Below are positions 24,724 to 41,478 of a DNA stretch of 64,000 nt, piece after piece. Numbering within the stretch: the stretch's first letter is position 1; the number at the start of each line of letters is the position of its first letter. Origin of the DNA: Brachynemurus nebulosus. Taxonomy: Eukaryota; Arthropoda; Insecta; Neuroptera; Myrmeleontidae. Below the pieces are notes generated by a model. It did no database searches. It was not told the DNA's origin and saw only the letters and a program-made list of their open reading frames with translations. The stretch lies in the NCBI GenBank assembly GCA_035578155.1, contig JAPWDM010000007.1, positions 32,090,413-32,154,412 on the forward strand, given 5' to 3'. The translations under genes and the position numbers were made by a program.

Positions 24724-27700
24724 GAACACAAAGACGACAAAAGGTGTCCTCCAGGTGTCCAGGTGTTCAAATATTTTCATCAGATACTACGAATTTTCAA
24801 CGAAATTCATAAAAAAATATTTTTATTCTACATAGCTTGTACGGGGAATCAAGATTAAAATAATTTAAAAATAAAATTTCAATCAACAACGAAAAGTCAA
24901 TTTAATTTTTAAAATAAACATTTCCCATTAGTTTTCCTGTACAAATTTCCCATCAGTTTTCCTGTACTAATTTCATCTATGTGTATAAAAATATTTACCT
25001 CGAATGTGGCTGTGAATGGTAGAACACAACTCGAAAAGTTCCCGTAACAGCAAGTCAGAAATTTTCTCCAGGTAAATGGAACTCCCGTATTTTTGATAAT
25101 TTCATAATAAAATGTCCTAGTTGTTTGGATTTATTTTGAAATAGGCCTGCAAATATTAAAAATTTCTGCTTAAAATTTGGGTATAATTCCATAATTACAG
25201 TTTTTGTGGTATTTTTAACCCATTAAGCCCTTTGGGGGCGAAGCGACCGACTCCACTATGTGATAAAAAATATTGGTGGCGTCTGTTATAGATTAACTGT
25301 CTATAATAGACGCCACCCACATCATCAGACGGGTCTATTTTCTTTTTTAATTAATGTTACGAATAATATCAACGGAAAGAAATTGTGGGGCCCGGGGATT
25401 AACCAAATTTTTTTAAAATTTTTCCCCAAAAATATAAGTGACAAGCAAAAAACAGCCATTTTTTAAATTTTTTTCCGAACCTCTGAGTTACAACCCCGGC
25501 TTCCCCCCTCCACTGATCGGGCTTGCCACAGTTAGGATATAAAATATAAATTGGAAATTTTTAGTTATTAAGATTGGGCAATTTAAATATTTATTAGGTT
25601 ATTTATAAAAGTAAACAATTGCCTCTAAAATATTATTATAATTTAAATGAATATTCATAATGGTGAGATTATTATTAATCAGTTCACGGTCACTGACACT
25701 ATGAAACGTCCAGTGAAACATGACTAACTATAACACTACGCTGTACCACGTCAACAAGTCCATATAAAGTAACCCTCATAGTAGCACACGTGCAAGTTAT
25801 TTGTCGAATATATTTATTTACCGACTTTTATAATAAACTGTAAAAAATATTCTTAAATTTTATTCTGAAAATTGTGAAAAATTTTAGAAATTTCTGTATT
25901 AGATCCTAAATTTGGTTTTTGCAAAAATAGCATACATGTAATAACCATATAAACACTAATAGGATAACGTCCTTGAAGTGTCCGGTGGATAGTTCTGTTG
26001 TTTGTTTAAAACTTTAAATGCATGCAACCGTGCCACCGTGGGAAAGAATTAGACAAACACATACTACCGTAAACTGGATTAAATCGACACAAATTCAAAC
26101 TTCACATCGTATTTTTTGTATTCCTTTTACGATTACCTATTTTTTAGTATATATTAAAAATTTACGTGTGCATGGTTACTTTGTTACACTGACCAAAAAC
26201 TTCTGAAACTATATTTCTGGTTTTTGAAAAAATAATAAAAATTATGTAATTTCTACTCTATGGTGAATCGGGGTCAAAAGAGGCAATAAAAACGATAAAG
26301 AGTAAATTGTGATGATCAGCAGGGCTGACCAAAATTGAAATACGTAACAATTTTATGTGGAAATAAACGTAAAAACTAAAGTTTATAAAGTATAGAAATG
26401 TTATGTGCAATCTCGAATAAGCTTGAAAGTGTCTATAGTCCATATTCCAATACAACTTTTCTCTATCGCTATTGACTCATGTACTATTTCTACTCATTCT
26501 TTTTTCCTCCCTATTAACCTCCAATTTAACCCAAATGTCAAATCCTCATGATTTTCTCTTAACAAAATTTAAAAAAAAAAAATTCAGTTTTCTTATCTCA
26601 TACATGTTTCAAAATAACTAAAAATTAGAACAATTTATTCATAAGGACACGAAAATAATTTTTTTTTTAAATTTTAAAAACAAAAAATAACATTTTAAAG
26701 ACATCAATTTAAATTGATTTTTTAATATTTTCATTCTAATTTTAAGTTTAATTGTTATTGCCACCCAAAAGAATAATTATTTCTACTATAGTTTAAGAAA
26801 GACGTATTATGTTCATCATTACGTATTATTTAATAAGTTCATGACTAATTTTATTCGTTTTGTAATTTTACATTTTAATTATAACCATCAAATTCTACCA
26901 GTAAGTGGCTTTTTTTAAAACTAGACACTGACAACTTATCAACCTAATATGTATCATACCTGGTAATTCAATATATCCTTCTTTGAGTTCTAACCCACTC
27001 TTTATTTAAGACGAAACAGCTCCGTAAACTCAAAATGTCGTCTAATGTAAAATATAAAATAAAAAATATTTTTATATAATAAATCGTCTATAAACAAAAC
27101 ATTTGTTAGCGTTTGTTAAAGCTGGTTAAGCTGCGGCTATATAAAATACTTGGACGGTTTCGTTAGTATTGTTTTGGTAAATTTAATTCCGATTGCCGAT
27201 CCAAAATTAATCTTAATTACTAATGCTAAAATATTTCCCCCAATATGATCTATAAATAGATCCCTGAGTGTGAATGGGTTAATAAGTGATAAAGGTTAAA
27301 AATAGGTTAGGTTATAAAGGTTAAACGTTATGTATTTAACTGTTAAATGATAAACGTTATAAAATAGAGATTTTTTTAAAAGCAGACTAAAGTTGAATTT
27401 TAAAGAAATCGAAAACAAGCTGTTAATAAGCGAATTTCACTTTTTGGTAAAAGCTGCACAGGCATAACTACTGACATATTTATTTAAATTTTCAATTTTA
27501 CCTATTGGTCCACATTAATATTTTTATGTTAAATAACATAAATATGATAGCAACACACTTTCATTTTTACATTTTTCGATTGCTTATTTATGTTTGGCAT
27601 TAATTTTGTCTACAGCAGCCATCTTCATTTTTTTGTAACAGGGTTGTTGGTTGCTACTTCCGCTATTAGGTTACTAAATGGCCAAAGTAATACTCTGTAT

Positions 27701-28290
27701 TATCTACAAGACCATCAATATTCAAATAACAATTTTTTTAAAATGTCTGGCTAGGCGACGTTGACGCCGCTAAAATTTTTTTTCTTTTTTAAATCAACTT
27801 CTAAATTAACGTGTGATAGCTTTAAAAATTGCCATTTAAATGCCCTTTCCGAATATAAAATTGCCTTAGCTTTATCTTTTAGCAATAATAAATTAGCATT
27901 ATGTATACATATACTATATTATTTAGACATTTTAACATATAAATAAATTAGCATTAAAACAATAAAAGTTTTTTTTTTCATCAAAATATTTTTTTCTAAT
28001 ACTTTTAAATTTGCCCCATCAAAGCGCAAATTTTTTGATTTAATTATATAATTAGAGAGAAAAAAATTAAAAACATCAAAAAAGAAAAAAAATTTCGCGG
28101 CGCTAACGTCACTTAGTTATATCCTAATCAAGTATTATGTATTAAAATTTGTTTTCATTACTTCTTCTACGCCTCAAAATTATTAAAAAAAAAGTCACAT
28201 AACACCTTTATCCACTTGCGCTTTCAATGTTCAGTATCAATAAAAAAAACTTTTTTTTAATTATCATCAACTTAAAAATTGTTTGTGTTT
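24724..28290. other. AT-rich intergenic stretch with small repeats, no gene seen
   Basis: No conserved gene was recognised. Local features: a short tandem repeat, tttcccatcagttttcctgta with a variant, at about 24923-24970; several ccaggt words between 24490 and 25080; a perfect hairpin at 25275-25317; and the word ctataaatagatccc near 27250. Apparent ORFs at 25260, 26018 and 27761 have AT-driven composition and no domain. Confidence 0.6.
25275..25317. repeat. Perfect short hairpin
   Basis: ggtggcgtctgttatagatt is followed within a few bases by its complement ending in agacgccacc. The stem is about 18 bp with one mismatch and a tiny loop. It sits in a G/C-rich patch that also contains ccattaagccctttgggggc. 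It may be the end or core of a degraded transposon. Confidence 0.6.
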
Positions 28291-28627
28291 GTGAGAAAAT
28301 TTTGTTACAAAACGTTTCGTAACGCAGCTTGCACCGTTATGGATCAGAGGACTCTGATGCAAAAAAAGCGCGTTAAATATTTTTTCATGGCTTTCTCTGG
28401 TTTTTCACAGTATAAATTCTTAATTTTTTTTGAGTACATTCGCATTCAAAAATTATGGAATAAAAAAAAAACAATCGCTACTTGTAAGTTAGAAACCCAT
28501 AGTTTTAATATCCAACACCCATTAATTTTTCTTTTAAATCAGAGCCCTCTAGTTCATAACGATGCAAACTCGTTTTGGTACATAATTTTCATGAAATTTT
28601 CAGCTCGCGTAGCTGAAATTTTCTCAC
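28291..28627. mobile_element. Diverged inverted-repeat element (MITE candidate)
   Basis: The left end gtgagaaaatttt pairs with the right end aaattttctcac. Further in, acaaaacg, caccgttatg and ctctgat pair with cgttttggta, cataacgatg and atcagag. Arms are about 75% alike over roughly 100 bp. A 123-codon ORF runs through the element (28279-28650) but has no domain and is considered accidental. No clear target duplication was identified. Confidence 0.5.
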
Positions 28628-28953
28628 AGAGGCAAGCACTAATAATTTAGTTAACAGTTCTTACAAGAGATGGCAGTAAATAGCCGTGTAAAATGTCCAC
28701 AACAATGGAACTTAAAAATTATACCTAGATAAAAAATTCAAAACAATCGAGAATTTTACATTATAGTATTATTTATATTTTTAGATTGTATATTATATTT
28801 GAGCTTGAATACAAAAGTACTAAAAGTTTAAAAAAGTAAAATTACTTCCCAGCAGTAACTTTTGTAAAGATTTTTTTTAAAAATTTTAATATTCTAGCTT
28901 TTATTTTTTGATAGAAGTCTAATACATAAAAATTATTGTTTCAGATAATCAAA

Positions 28954-29175
28954 ATGGTAAACGATTCTTTCCACATACGCGATATTCGCGAATACGGTAT
29001 CCGCGATAATCACGAATTCGGTAAAAAGTGCACGGTAACAATGTATTCGGGTAACGATATTCACAATTTCGGAAGTATCGGTACCGATTTTCGCCGTTTA
29101 CAAACGGTTTTCGCGGAGTGTGTTATGTGTCAGTGTAATGATTGTTGTGCCAAAAGAGTGATTTTATGTTGTTAA
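28954..29175 (+). CDS. Candidate small cysteine-rich protein, 73 codons, unknown
   Basis: The ORF starts at an ATG in good context (aaaatgg) ten bases after a probable 3' splice site (ttgtttcag, exon start 28945) and ends at 29173-29175. It is G/C-richer and less A/T-biased than all flanking DNA. The N-terminal half is charged, with two related words (HIRDIREYGIRDNHEFGKK). The C-terminus is cysteine-rich (CVMCQCNDCCAKRVILCC), with eight Cys in 18 residues, which could bind metal or form disulphides. There is no signal peptide or membrane segment. A polyadenylation-like aataaa lies at 29232. I do not recognise a family. It could be the last exon of an uncharacterised gene, a non-coding exon or a transposon fragment. 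Confidence 0.35.
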   Translation: MVNDSFHIRDIREYGIRDNHEFGKKCTVTMYSGNDIHNFGSIGTDFRRLQTVFAECVMCQCNDCCAKRVILCC

Positions 29176-29503
29176 TATTTAATCCGATATTCCGTACCGC
29201 ATGTTTAAAATACAGTGAAAAAAAAAAAGTAATAAATACCGAACGGAGAACTTTTAAAATTAAAACAATAAAACTAAAGTGAAAGTGACAAAATATGAGA
29301 GGCGTGCTATCCACAAATTGTGGTACCACGCGCAGGTTTGTTGCATGCTTACTTTTTATAATAAAATTTTATAACATACAGATTACAGATTAATGGACAA
29401 ACTTTTCACTAACTTAACTTTTCGAACTTTTCACTAACCAAAATATCTGTATATTATAGAATTTTTTTTCTGCATGTGCATGCTCATTTTTAGATATAAG
29501 CTA

Positions 29504-30070
29504 GAAAGAGTGGCATCCTATTTTGGTCCGAAACTGCAAGATTTGTTGCCAAAGTAGGCTAGGGAAGCCCGGATTATATGTCACTCAATTTTTTTAGGCT
29601 TTCTTGTTGTTTTTGTTGTATATTTTCTTTTAGATTGGGTGGCATCTCATACCGGTCCGAAACTGCAAGATTGTTGCCGGATGGGCTAGGAACAAATCAG
29701 GCGCGATGTCATCCAGTAAGTTAGCATAGGTCCTTCAGACCTGACTACCGAATTCATTTGGAATTTGGTCGGTAAATGATAGGGACCTGGTGATATTTGC
29801 AGTAGGCCGCAATATCTCTCAGGGTCTTAGGGTTTTCCTTTTCAGCTGGGCCTCTACACAAATAATAATACGGCGAACTTGTATGGTATGTGTATCAGGG
29901 ATTTGTCCCCCAATCTTCTGATGCATTGTACCAATACAGACCTGCTGGAAAGGTTGTGTAGACGTAGGGGTAGGGGCGAAACTTAGTCCGCGACCCTCCG
30001 TGTTTAGGCTTTTTTCACCTTCGTTTGTACAAACGGTACAAAATTGAGGGCTCCGTGGTGACTGAATATT
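29504..30070 (+). other. G/C-richer unidentified block with repeated exon-like units
   Basis: Two related segments, 29510-29567 and 29639-29694, share gtggcatc, ggtccgaaactgcaagatt and ggctagg, and the second follows an acceptor-like ttttcttttag. A third possible exon follows the acceptor ttttccttttcag at 29846. It stays open for 46 codons to 29986 (reading LGLYTNNNTANLYG near its start) and its ends fold back on each other (cctctacacaa with ttgtgtagacg). A further stem is taccgaattc with gaatttggtcggta (29748-29775). This could be a spliced non-coding RNA, a gene remnant or a retroelement 3' end. I do not recognise it. Confidence 0.35.
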
Positions 30071-31420
30071 TTACCGCCGCATAAATCAGTGCTTTGAGAA
30101 AAAAGAATTAAATTTTTTTTTTTTAATTTGAGTCACTGTGCTGAGATATGTTGGTAAAATGTTTTCAGTTGCAAATTATTATGGTCTTATAATTTTTTTT
30201 ATTGATTTTTTAATTTTTAAATAAAATTTTTAAAGAAAACATAAATTAATCGAATATTTTTTGTTTTTTAGTTTCAGGGTCTTTGGTTTGTGTCTGTAAT
30301 GTCTACTGTTTGGATTGGATCATTATACAACGCACTGGCATGTTCATATTCCAATTGTTTTTCACTGTTTCACTACAGTGTAAATTTACTCCTTTCTTAC
30401 TTACTCCTTCCCCTTTGACTCGAACATACTTTCAACCAGGATGTTAAAATTTGTCCAACATCTTAGAAATTATCTTTTGTACTTATATATTTTTTGATGT
30501 GTTTCAGATATCGTTTCTGCCATGGTATCGTGGGGTCTGTTATTGGTATGATGTGGTTCATTATTAATTACATATTTTATTTTACTTCTAAAATTGTCAG
30601 ATATTTGATAATTTTTTGTTTCAGTAAATAAAAAAAGTATGTTTCAGAATAGAATATTTCTCGCATTCAAGTATTGAATCAGTTATTTCTAATATTTTGA
30701 ATTTAAATTTTGCTTCACCGATGTTTCAGTAAGAACACGTTTTTCTTTCAAATAAAGTAAATTTAAATTAGAATATCTGTTATAAATTATAAAATTTTGT
30801 AAACATTGTAAACTTTTTTTTAATAAAATTTTTGGGTTCCGTATTAAAAAATATTTAATACGGGGGTTTGTGAAAGTGTCAATATCGCTCAACACGACGG
30901 TACGCGTCGCTGTTCCAACTGACTTTTTTTAAAGACAGTTCGAACAGCCTTAATATATTATAAAAATTCTCATTATTTAATAATTTTTGTTTCAGAATAA
31001 AACTTATGCTTGTTAATATATGTATACATATCAAAGTATTTTGAGCTGTCATACTGCTGAGTGCTGGCCGAGTTCACTCGTCATAATTATTTAAATAGGT
31101 AAAATTATAAGGCGTGCATAATCAATTATTATTTTTATTTTCAATACCATCCTCTTAATTTATACACCAACAAACTAAAAAAATTACATCGGTCTATTTT
31201 ATATTTAAATAATTATGGTGGTCAATACTTAACTAACATAAAAATACATATTGTGTGTGTCTGTGAGAGGCAACTTGTAAATTGTGAATAAATACAATGA
31301 ATATGTCTCGATTCTTGATTCTTCGAGAACAGTTCATAGTGATATTTTGCTTGAAAGTCACACAAGTATGTTATTAAATTATTAAAATTTACAATCAGTT
31401 AATTTGAGGTAGATATTTAA
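30071..31420. other. AT-rich intergenic stretch, no gene seen
   Basis: Repeated tttcag words occur at 30271, 30505, 30622, 30641 and 30991, but no coding exon with recognisable content follows any of them. The 30689-30895 minus-strand ORF is AT-driven and unconvincing. Confidence 0.6.
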
Positions 31421-32323
31421 ACGGGATGTCAATTTAAAAACAAGCCACGCTTCATATCATATCTAACTGTATTAGATAATTAAAATTTTTCAAAACCGTT
31501 TCTATAAGATGGAGGGGGGGTGGTACCATTACGATCTACATGGGAATCTCTACAGCCAATCCCTAAGGCTGCAGCTACCCAACCCTATTTTCTTAAACTG
31601 TAAGAACCCACTTGTGATACATCATTGAAAAGCTCTTTAAAAATGCTGTTCATTAATACGGATTAATGAAGAATACGGAAAATAAGTTTCAGTAGGCTAG
31701 AAAATAATGCAAGTCATTTTTGGATCTGACCAAATTTAGTTTCCGCCATTTTTAAGTAAAATGTACAATTAGTTATTATAATGTTCATTTGTGCATTTTG
31801 ACTTTGTAATTTGTAAAAATAAACTCATTTGGAAAATAATACATAATTTGACATTTCGAACATTAAATTTGAATAAATTGATTAAATATTATTTTTTACA
31901 ATTTTCCAAAAATAATCGAAAAATTAATAATATTTAGTATCTTTCGACTTAAAAATTGTAATTTCTTACGATTTTGTTTAAAATATGAATTTAATTTGAT
32001 ATTTATAACTTTGAGTAAGAGAAAATACATCTCAACTTAAAATTTATTTTTTGTATTCTTCAAATCATAATCGATAAATTAACATTATGTGTATTAATGA
32101 ACGGTATTTGTAAAGAGCTTTCTACTAATATACCACAAGTGGGGTCTTACGATTTAAAAAAATGGGGTTGGGGTGGCTGGAACCTTAGGAGTTGCTTATA
32201 GAGTATTCCCATGTGGGTCATAATGGTTCCCTCTCCATGTTATAGAAACGATTTTGAGAGATTTTAATTATCTTTTACAGTTCCAAAGATATAAGGCCGG
32301 CTTGTTTTTAAACTGACATCCTG
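31421..32323. mobile_element. ~0.9-kb element with ~240-bp diverged terminal inverted repeats
   Basis: The left end acgggatgtcaatttaaaaac is complementary to the right end gtttttaaactgacatcctg. The arms remain alignable for about 240 bp: cttaaactgtaagaacccac pairs with the arm containing gtggggtcttacgatttaa, and tcattaatac with gtattaatga. Both arms include a G-rich stretch (ggaggggggg on the left, ctctccat on the right). Possible 5-bp flanks are ATTTA on each side. The central 400 bp are AT-rich with no ORF. It is old and non-autonomous. Confidence 0.75.
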
Positions 32324-33204
32324 TATTTAGTACGTAAACTGCCAATTTCCTATGAACAAGTTGCCAGTTCATTTAGTTTTAAAAATATGTTCATTTGTCT
32401 GATACTGCATAAAATTATATATTTTTGGCGGAATACAAAAATATATTAACAATCGGGTATGTACCGTTTAATTCCATTTTACCGTCAGTTATTTTCTAAT
32501 TTAAGTTACAGTTTGAATTAGGCCTCCTTTATTACCGATTTATACATTTAAATCATCCCCATTTACAAAAATGAATATTTTTTCCAAATTTATTAACACA
32601 AACACACAATTTTTCTTACGCATACACGTGACTGGAACTAAAAACATTAAGAGGCAAACACTTATGTGATTACAAAAAATCGAAATCTTCAATCTTTAAG
32701 ATTTTTTTTTTTAAATTCTCTCAGTGCTGCTATTGAAAAATTATCTTGGTTACTTCGTTACCTTAAGTGTACAAAAAATTACTTTTAATAAAAGAATATT
32801 TAAAATGGCGAAAGTTATAGCTACAAAAATTATTTCGAGTTATATTGCTAACATTAAAAATATTTTCTCGAGAGAAATGCGTTTAAAGTTTTGTATGTTA
32901 GTGCTCTTTAAGTGAATAAAAACTGAATCTTTATACACTCAAGCTTGTTTTTTTTTTGTGTGACTTTTTTGTGGCTTTTCATACTATTCATAATATGCAT
33001 TTTGATGGGCATTTTTTAATACACCACATAAAAAATCACAAAAACAAGTTTAAGTATACCTAGAACATGGCTAAAGACAACTCATTGTTGGTTACAGTCC
33101 TGGGACCGAACATCTGCCCTTTAGCAACAATATTTTCTTCATTCACTTACTGTACTCTGCAAAGATTTGGATACAGAAATGAAAATAAGATTATACAGGC
33201 GCTA
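32324..33204. other. AT-rich intergenic stretch, no gene seen
   Basis: I see no coding region, RNA gene or repeat that I can support. The 63-codon ORF at 32724-32915 has no domain. Confidence 0.6.
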
Positions 33205-33207
33205 TAA

Positions 33208-33635
33208 GGCCCGATCTACACTATCGCTACGCTCCCGATTCGGTAAAATATTCTTACACAAGAAACAATAAGTGTATTCACATTATCGCACCGATACCGC
33301 TCCAATATCAGTCGCAGTACGCTCTCGCTCCAATACCAATACCACTCAAATAATATTTTATTGGAGCGGTATCGGAGCGATATCAGAATTGTATTGATAA
33401 TGTGAACACTTTTTTGATTCCATTTCGTTCTGTTTGCATTCAGCTGTTATAAAAAGATATGTGTATTGAAGTGAGACCGAACTGGGAGCGTACCGAGAGC
33501 GGCGTTATAATGTGCATTGGGAACGAATAGGTACCAGCATGTTATAAGCACTGTAATGTGAACACAATAAGATTATATTGGAGCGAGACCGGAACGGGAG
33601 CGTACCGATATCGGCATTATAGTGTGAACCGGGCC
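33208..33635. mobile_element. PIF/Harbinger-like MITE, 428 bp
   Basis: Termini are ggcccgatctacactat on the left and atagtgtgaaccgggcc on the right. TAA precedes and TAG follows the element, consistent with a slightly decayed TWA target duplication. GG-starting ends with 3-bp TWA duplications are typical of PIF/Harbinger. The interior is full of short inverted words built on ggagcg, accgatat and gatatcggagcg. It has no coding capacity. Confidence 0.75.
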
Positions 33636-34384
33636 TAGAACTTTTTAAATATTTCATTTCTTTGACGTTAAAGTGTATTTTAAAGAAATAAGGCATCTTT
33701 TGATAATTCTGCATAGATGTTACCTCTTAAATAGTTGTGAATAAATATACTACTTATGCGTGATCATTAAGTAATTTTGAAAACAAATCGCAAAAAATAC
33801 TGCATATTCCGATTATAAAATCTGAAAATCGATTACTTACGTAATTTTAATGGAGGAAATTGTATTTATTATCAATTTAAATTTAAGTTTCACATTCTAA
33901 TCTTACGTTAATAATTATAAAATATATTGATTCAATCTCCCTGAATGGTTGGCTAATGTTAATTAATCGGAATATATTGTACTATTCATTTACATATTTT
34001 ACGTACATGGAATGTTATGAACAAAATATTAACAAAATGTATTTGCAGTTAGTTTTATTAACAACGATAAAAATGCACAATCCTGATCTGTGATCCTGAT
34101 TTCCAGGATCAAGTTTAAATTAGTGTTCTTGTCCATTTGGAATAATCCTAAAACAGGCATATTATTGTTTCTGACAAACAAAGTAATATGACCCAGTATC
34201 CACGCTACTTCACATTTTTTTTTTTTTTTAAATTTATTTATTAGAACCATTTTATAATATTTAAAATAAATACAGTGACAGTTGCTAGGTTTTTCTTTCT
34301 TGAATACTGTTTATATAATCAATTTATCTAAATTGCGTTACAAATATGTTTGTTTGTAGTTTTTCTGTTCGAAATAACAACCTC

Positions 34385-39253
<4,869 letters not shown>

Positions 39254-39602
39254 TTTCTCATTGAATTATAAAAATTTTTATTTTACACAAAATATGTTGT
39301 GTCAAAAAAAAAAAAAAATAAAATTCAAAACTCCCAATCACAATTAAACAATCCTAACCGTAACTCCGTAACTACAAGAGTATTAAAATATTAAATACAG
39401 TGAAGTTCCCGCGAGTTGCAAATTTACTAACATGAATATAATCAAAAGTGTCATCTCTCACGATATTACATACATACCTATTTTACGTACATACACAGAA
39501 CACTAGAAAGTAAACACAAAATTCTGTAGCTCGTCTGGCGCCTTTTGGTGGGATGTTATACCTTATAAGTAATCACACATACAAAGATAAACACTGAATA
39601 TG

Positions 39603-39810
39603 TATATAACATATTGGTGGGGCTTTTTTGTGTTTATTTGGCTACACTGGATTCACTAGTATAGAGATAGCAGTGCTCGTTCTGTATTCTGTGTTTACGT
39701 ATTTTAGGTACCATACACAGAGTACAGAGGGAACACTGCTACCTCTGTACTACATACTGAAACCAGTGTAACCAAAAAAGGATAGAAAATATCCCACCAA
39801 TGTTATATAT
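39603..39810. mobile_element. MITE upstream of AhcyL1
   Basis: Inverted ends: atataacatattggtggg on the left and cccaccaatgttatatat on the right. Inner matches are ggctacactgg with ccagtgtaacc and gatagcagtg with cactgctacctc. The element is about 208 bp. It lies 350 bp upstream of the AhcyL1 start codon and could affect its promoter; no promoter element was identified. Confidence 0.7.
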
Positions 39811-40015
39811 GTGCACTGGGTTTAGTTTGTATTTGTGTGATCTGTGTTGTGTGTGTGAGTAAGGTGATCTATCTTGCATACGTATAAATAATACAAGCCA
39901 CATACGTATGTATGTGGCTTGGTGCGGCGCGGCGGTGGTAACAATGACCATAACAATCAAAACAATTGATCTACGCTCATCCACTACCACCGAACGAGTG
40001 AATACTAACAATAAG

Positions 40016-40590
40016 TAGGGTTTCCGATCTCGATCCGATTTTATTGGAAATCGATTTTTGGAGGGTCGATCTTCGATTTTTTGAATCGATTCTTTGAAGA
40101 CCAAATCGATACAGAGATTGTGAAAAATTTACAGGATCAGAGATCGATCTTTTTCAGATTTAAATTAGAATATTGTTTATAAAAATATGATTTTTTTTAA
40201 AGTTATTGTAGAATATATTTTAACTATTTATGTTGTCAAATAATTTTACCACTTTTATGATTCATTTATAGAAAATTGAGTCAAATTTTTGATTCGTGTA
40301 ACATTTTTAGCGCAAACTGGAAACCACTTGAATTATATTTTATTTATATTAAATTCAGTAATTCAACCTCAAAGGGAAATTCAAATTTTTTTGAAACTGA
40401 TTTGTAATTTACTAATAAAAAAACTTAATTCAAACTTTTATATTTCTTTTACTTTCTGTAAGTACAAAAATTGAATCGATTTTTGTCAGATCGATCTTTT
40501 GTAAGCCGATTTTCTCCTGCATCGATCTTTGGTTTAACGATTCGAATCGATCCACAAGATCGATTTTTTGGCCAGAGATCGGAAACCCTA
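40016..40590. mobile_element. hAT-like non-autonomous element, 575 bp, 8-bp TSD
   Basis: Termini TAGGGTTTCCGATCTC and GAGATCGGAAACCCTA are perfect inverted repeats. ACAATAAG is duplicated at 40008-40015 and 40591-40598. Both subterminal 110-bp zones are packed with variants of the word gatcgat (atcgattttt, gtcgatctt, aatcgatt), as hAT transposase-binding regions often are. The 200-bp centre is AT-rich. ORFs at 40449-40719 and 39739-40104 merely cross its ends. Confidence 0.88.
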
Positions 40591-40961
40591 ACAATAAGTA
40601 GCCTAACTTGCTCAGAACTGCAGTTCCGTTTCAGGTGTTCATATTTTGATAAAGTCAAACCGGGACACAAACACACCGGGACTTTTTTAAGTACACACAG
40701 ATATGAAATTTGTAAATGAATTATTCATCAAAACGTCACTTGTAGGCGATTGCCTTTTCTAGAATTAATCAAGTTGTGGGTAATTTGGCTTCTTGTATAA
40801 ATTGTTTACAAAAGTCTACTAAATTTTCGTTAAATTCACAGTGCAGACAGAGTCGAAAAATTAATTTCAATTTTATCTTAAGAATGTGATCGGCCTACTA
40901 ACACTACCAGTCTCGAAAATTGAGTTTGACATTTTCCCCTCGAAGCCCTGAAAAGAACAAA

Positions 40962-41193
40962 GGGACTATTCGTAACAACACCGCTTGTAAGCACATGCTT
41001 AAAAACGAGCACACTTAGCTTGCTACCAAGGTCGGTAAAATAGAAATATAGCAAGCGGTATAGAAATAAGCACATATAGCAATCGAGCGATATGTGCTTG
41101 CAAGCCGCTAGCGAGCAATGCCGATACGAATAAGCTCTATGTGTGCTCGTTTTTAAACATGTGCTTGCAAGCGGTGTTGTTACGAATAGCCCC
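40962..41193. mobile_element. Foldback MITE, ~232 bp
   Basis: The left arm gggactattcgtaacaacac and its right complement ending tacgaatagcccc extend through aagcacatgcttaaaaacgag and beyond. A second internal inverted pair is based on agcttgctacc, gcaagcgg, atatgtgc and gagcaatgcc. Target duplication is unclear. The minus-strand 112-codon ORF that spans it is accidental. Confidence 0.75.
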
Positions 41194-41242
41194 AATCTGT
41201 TAAGATATCGGAACAAATCCAGGAAAACTAAATGTCTGTAAT

Positions 41243-41470
41243 CAAGGCCGGATTAACCCTGAGTCCGCCCCTAGGCACCTTGAAAAATGCCGCCCTTACT
41301 TTTTTTTTTAAAAGAAGGAAATCTTAACTTTTCCTTTATTATATCTAAATTTTTTGTGACGAACAAAAAAAAAAAAGAAAAAAACGTCAATTACTAATTT
41401 TTCCGCCGTTTTAAAAATCTCCCGCCCCTAGGCCATGGCCTAGGTTGGCCTAATGGCTAAGCTGGCCCTG
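41243..41470. mobile_element. hAT-like MITE, 228 bp, 8-bp TSD
   Basis: TCTGTAAT occurs at 41235-41242 and 41471-41478. The ends caaggccggattaaccctga and tggctaagctggccctg are imperfect inverted repeats, continuing through ccgcccctaggc and gcccctaggcc. There is no coding capacity. The 8-bp duplication and CA(A/G)GGCC terminus fit hAT. Confidence 0.85.
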
Positions 41471-41478
41471 TCTGTAAT

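Noticed and set aside
28279..28650. 123-codon ORF as a gene
   Set aside because: Aromatic- and lysine-rich AT-driven sequence spanning an inverted-repeat element, with no domain or splice signal.
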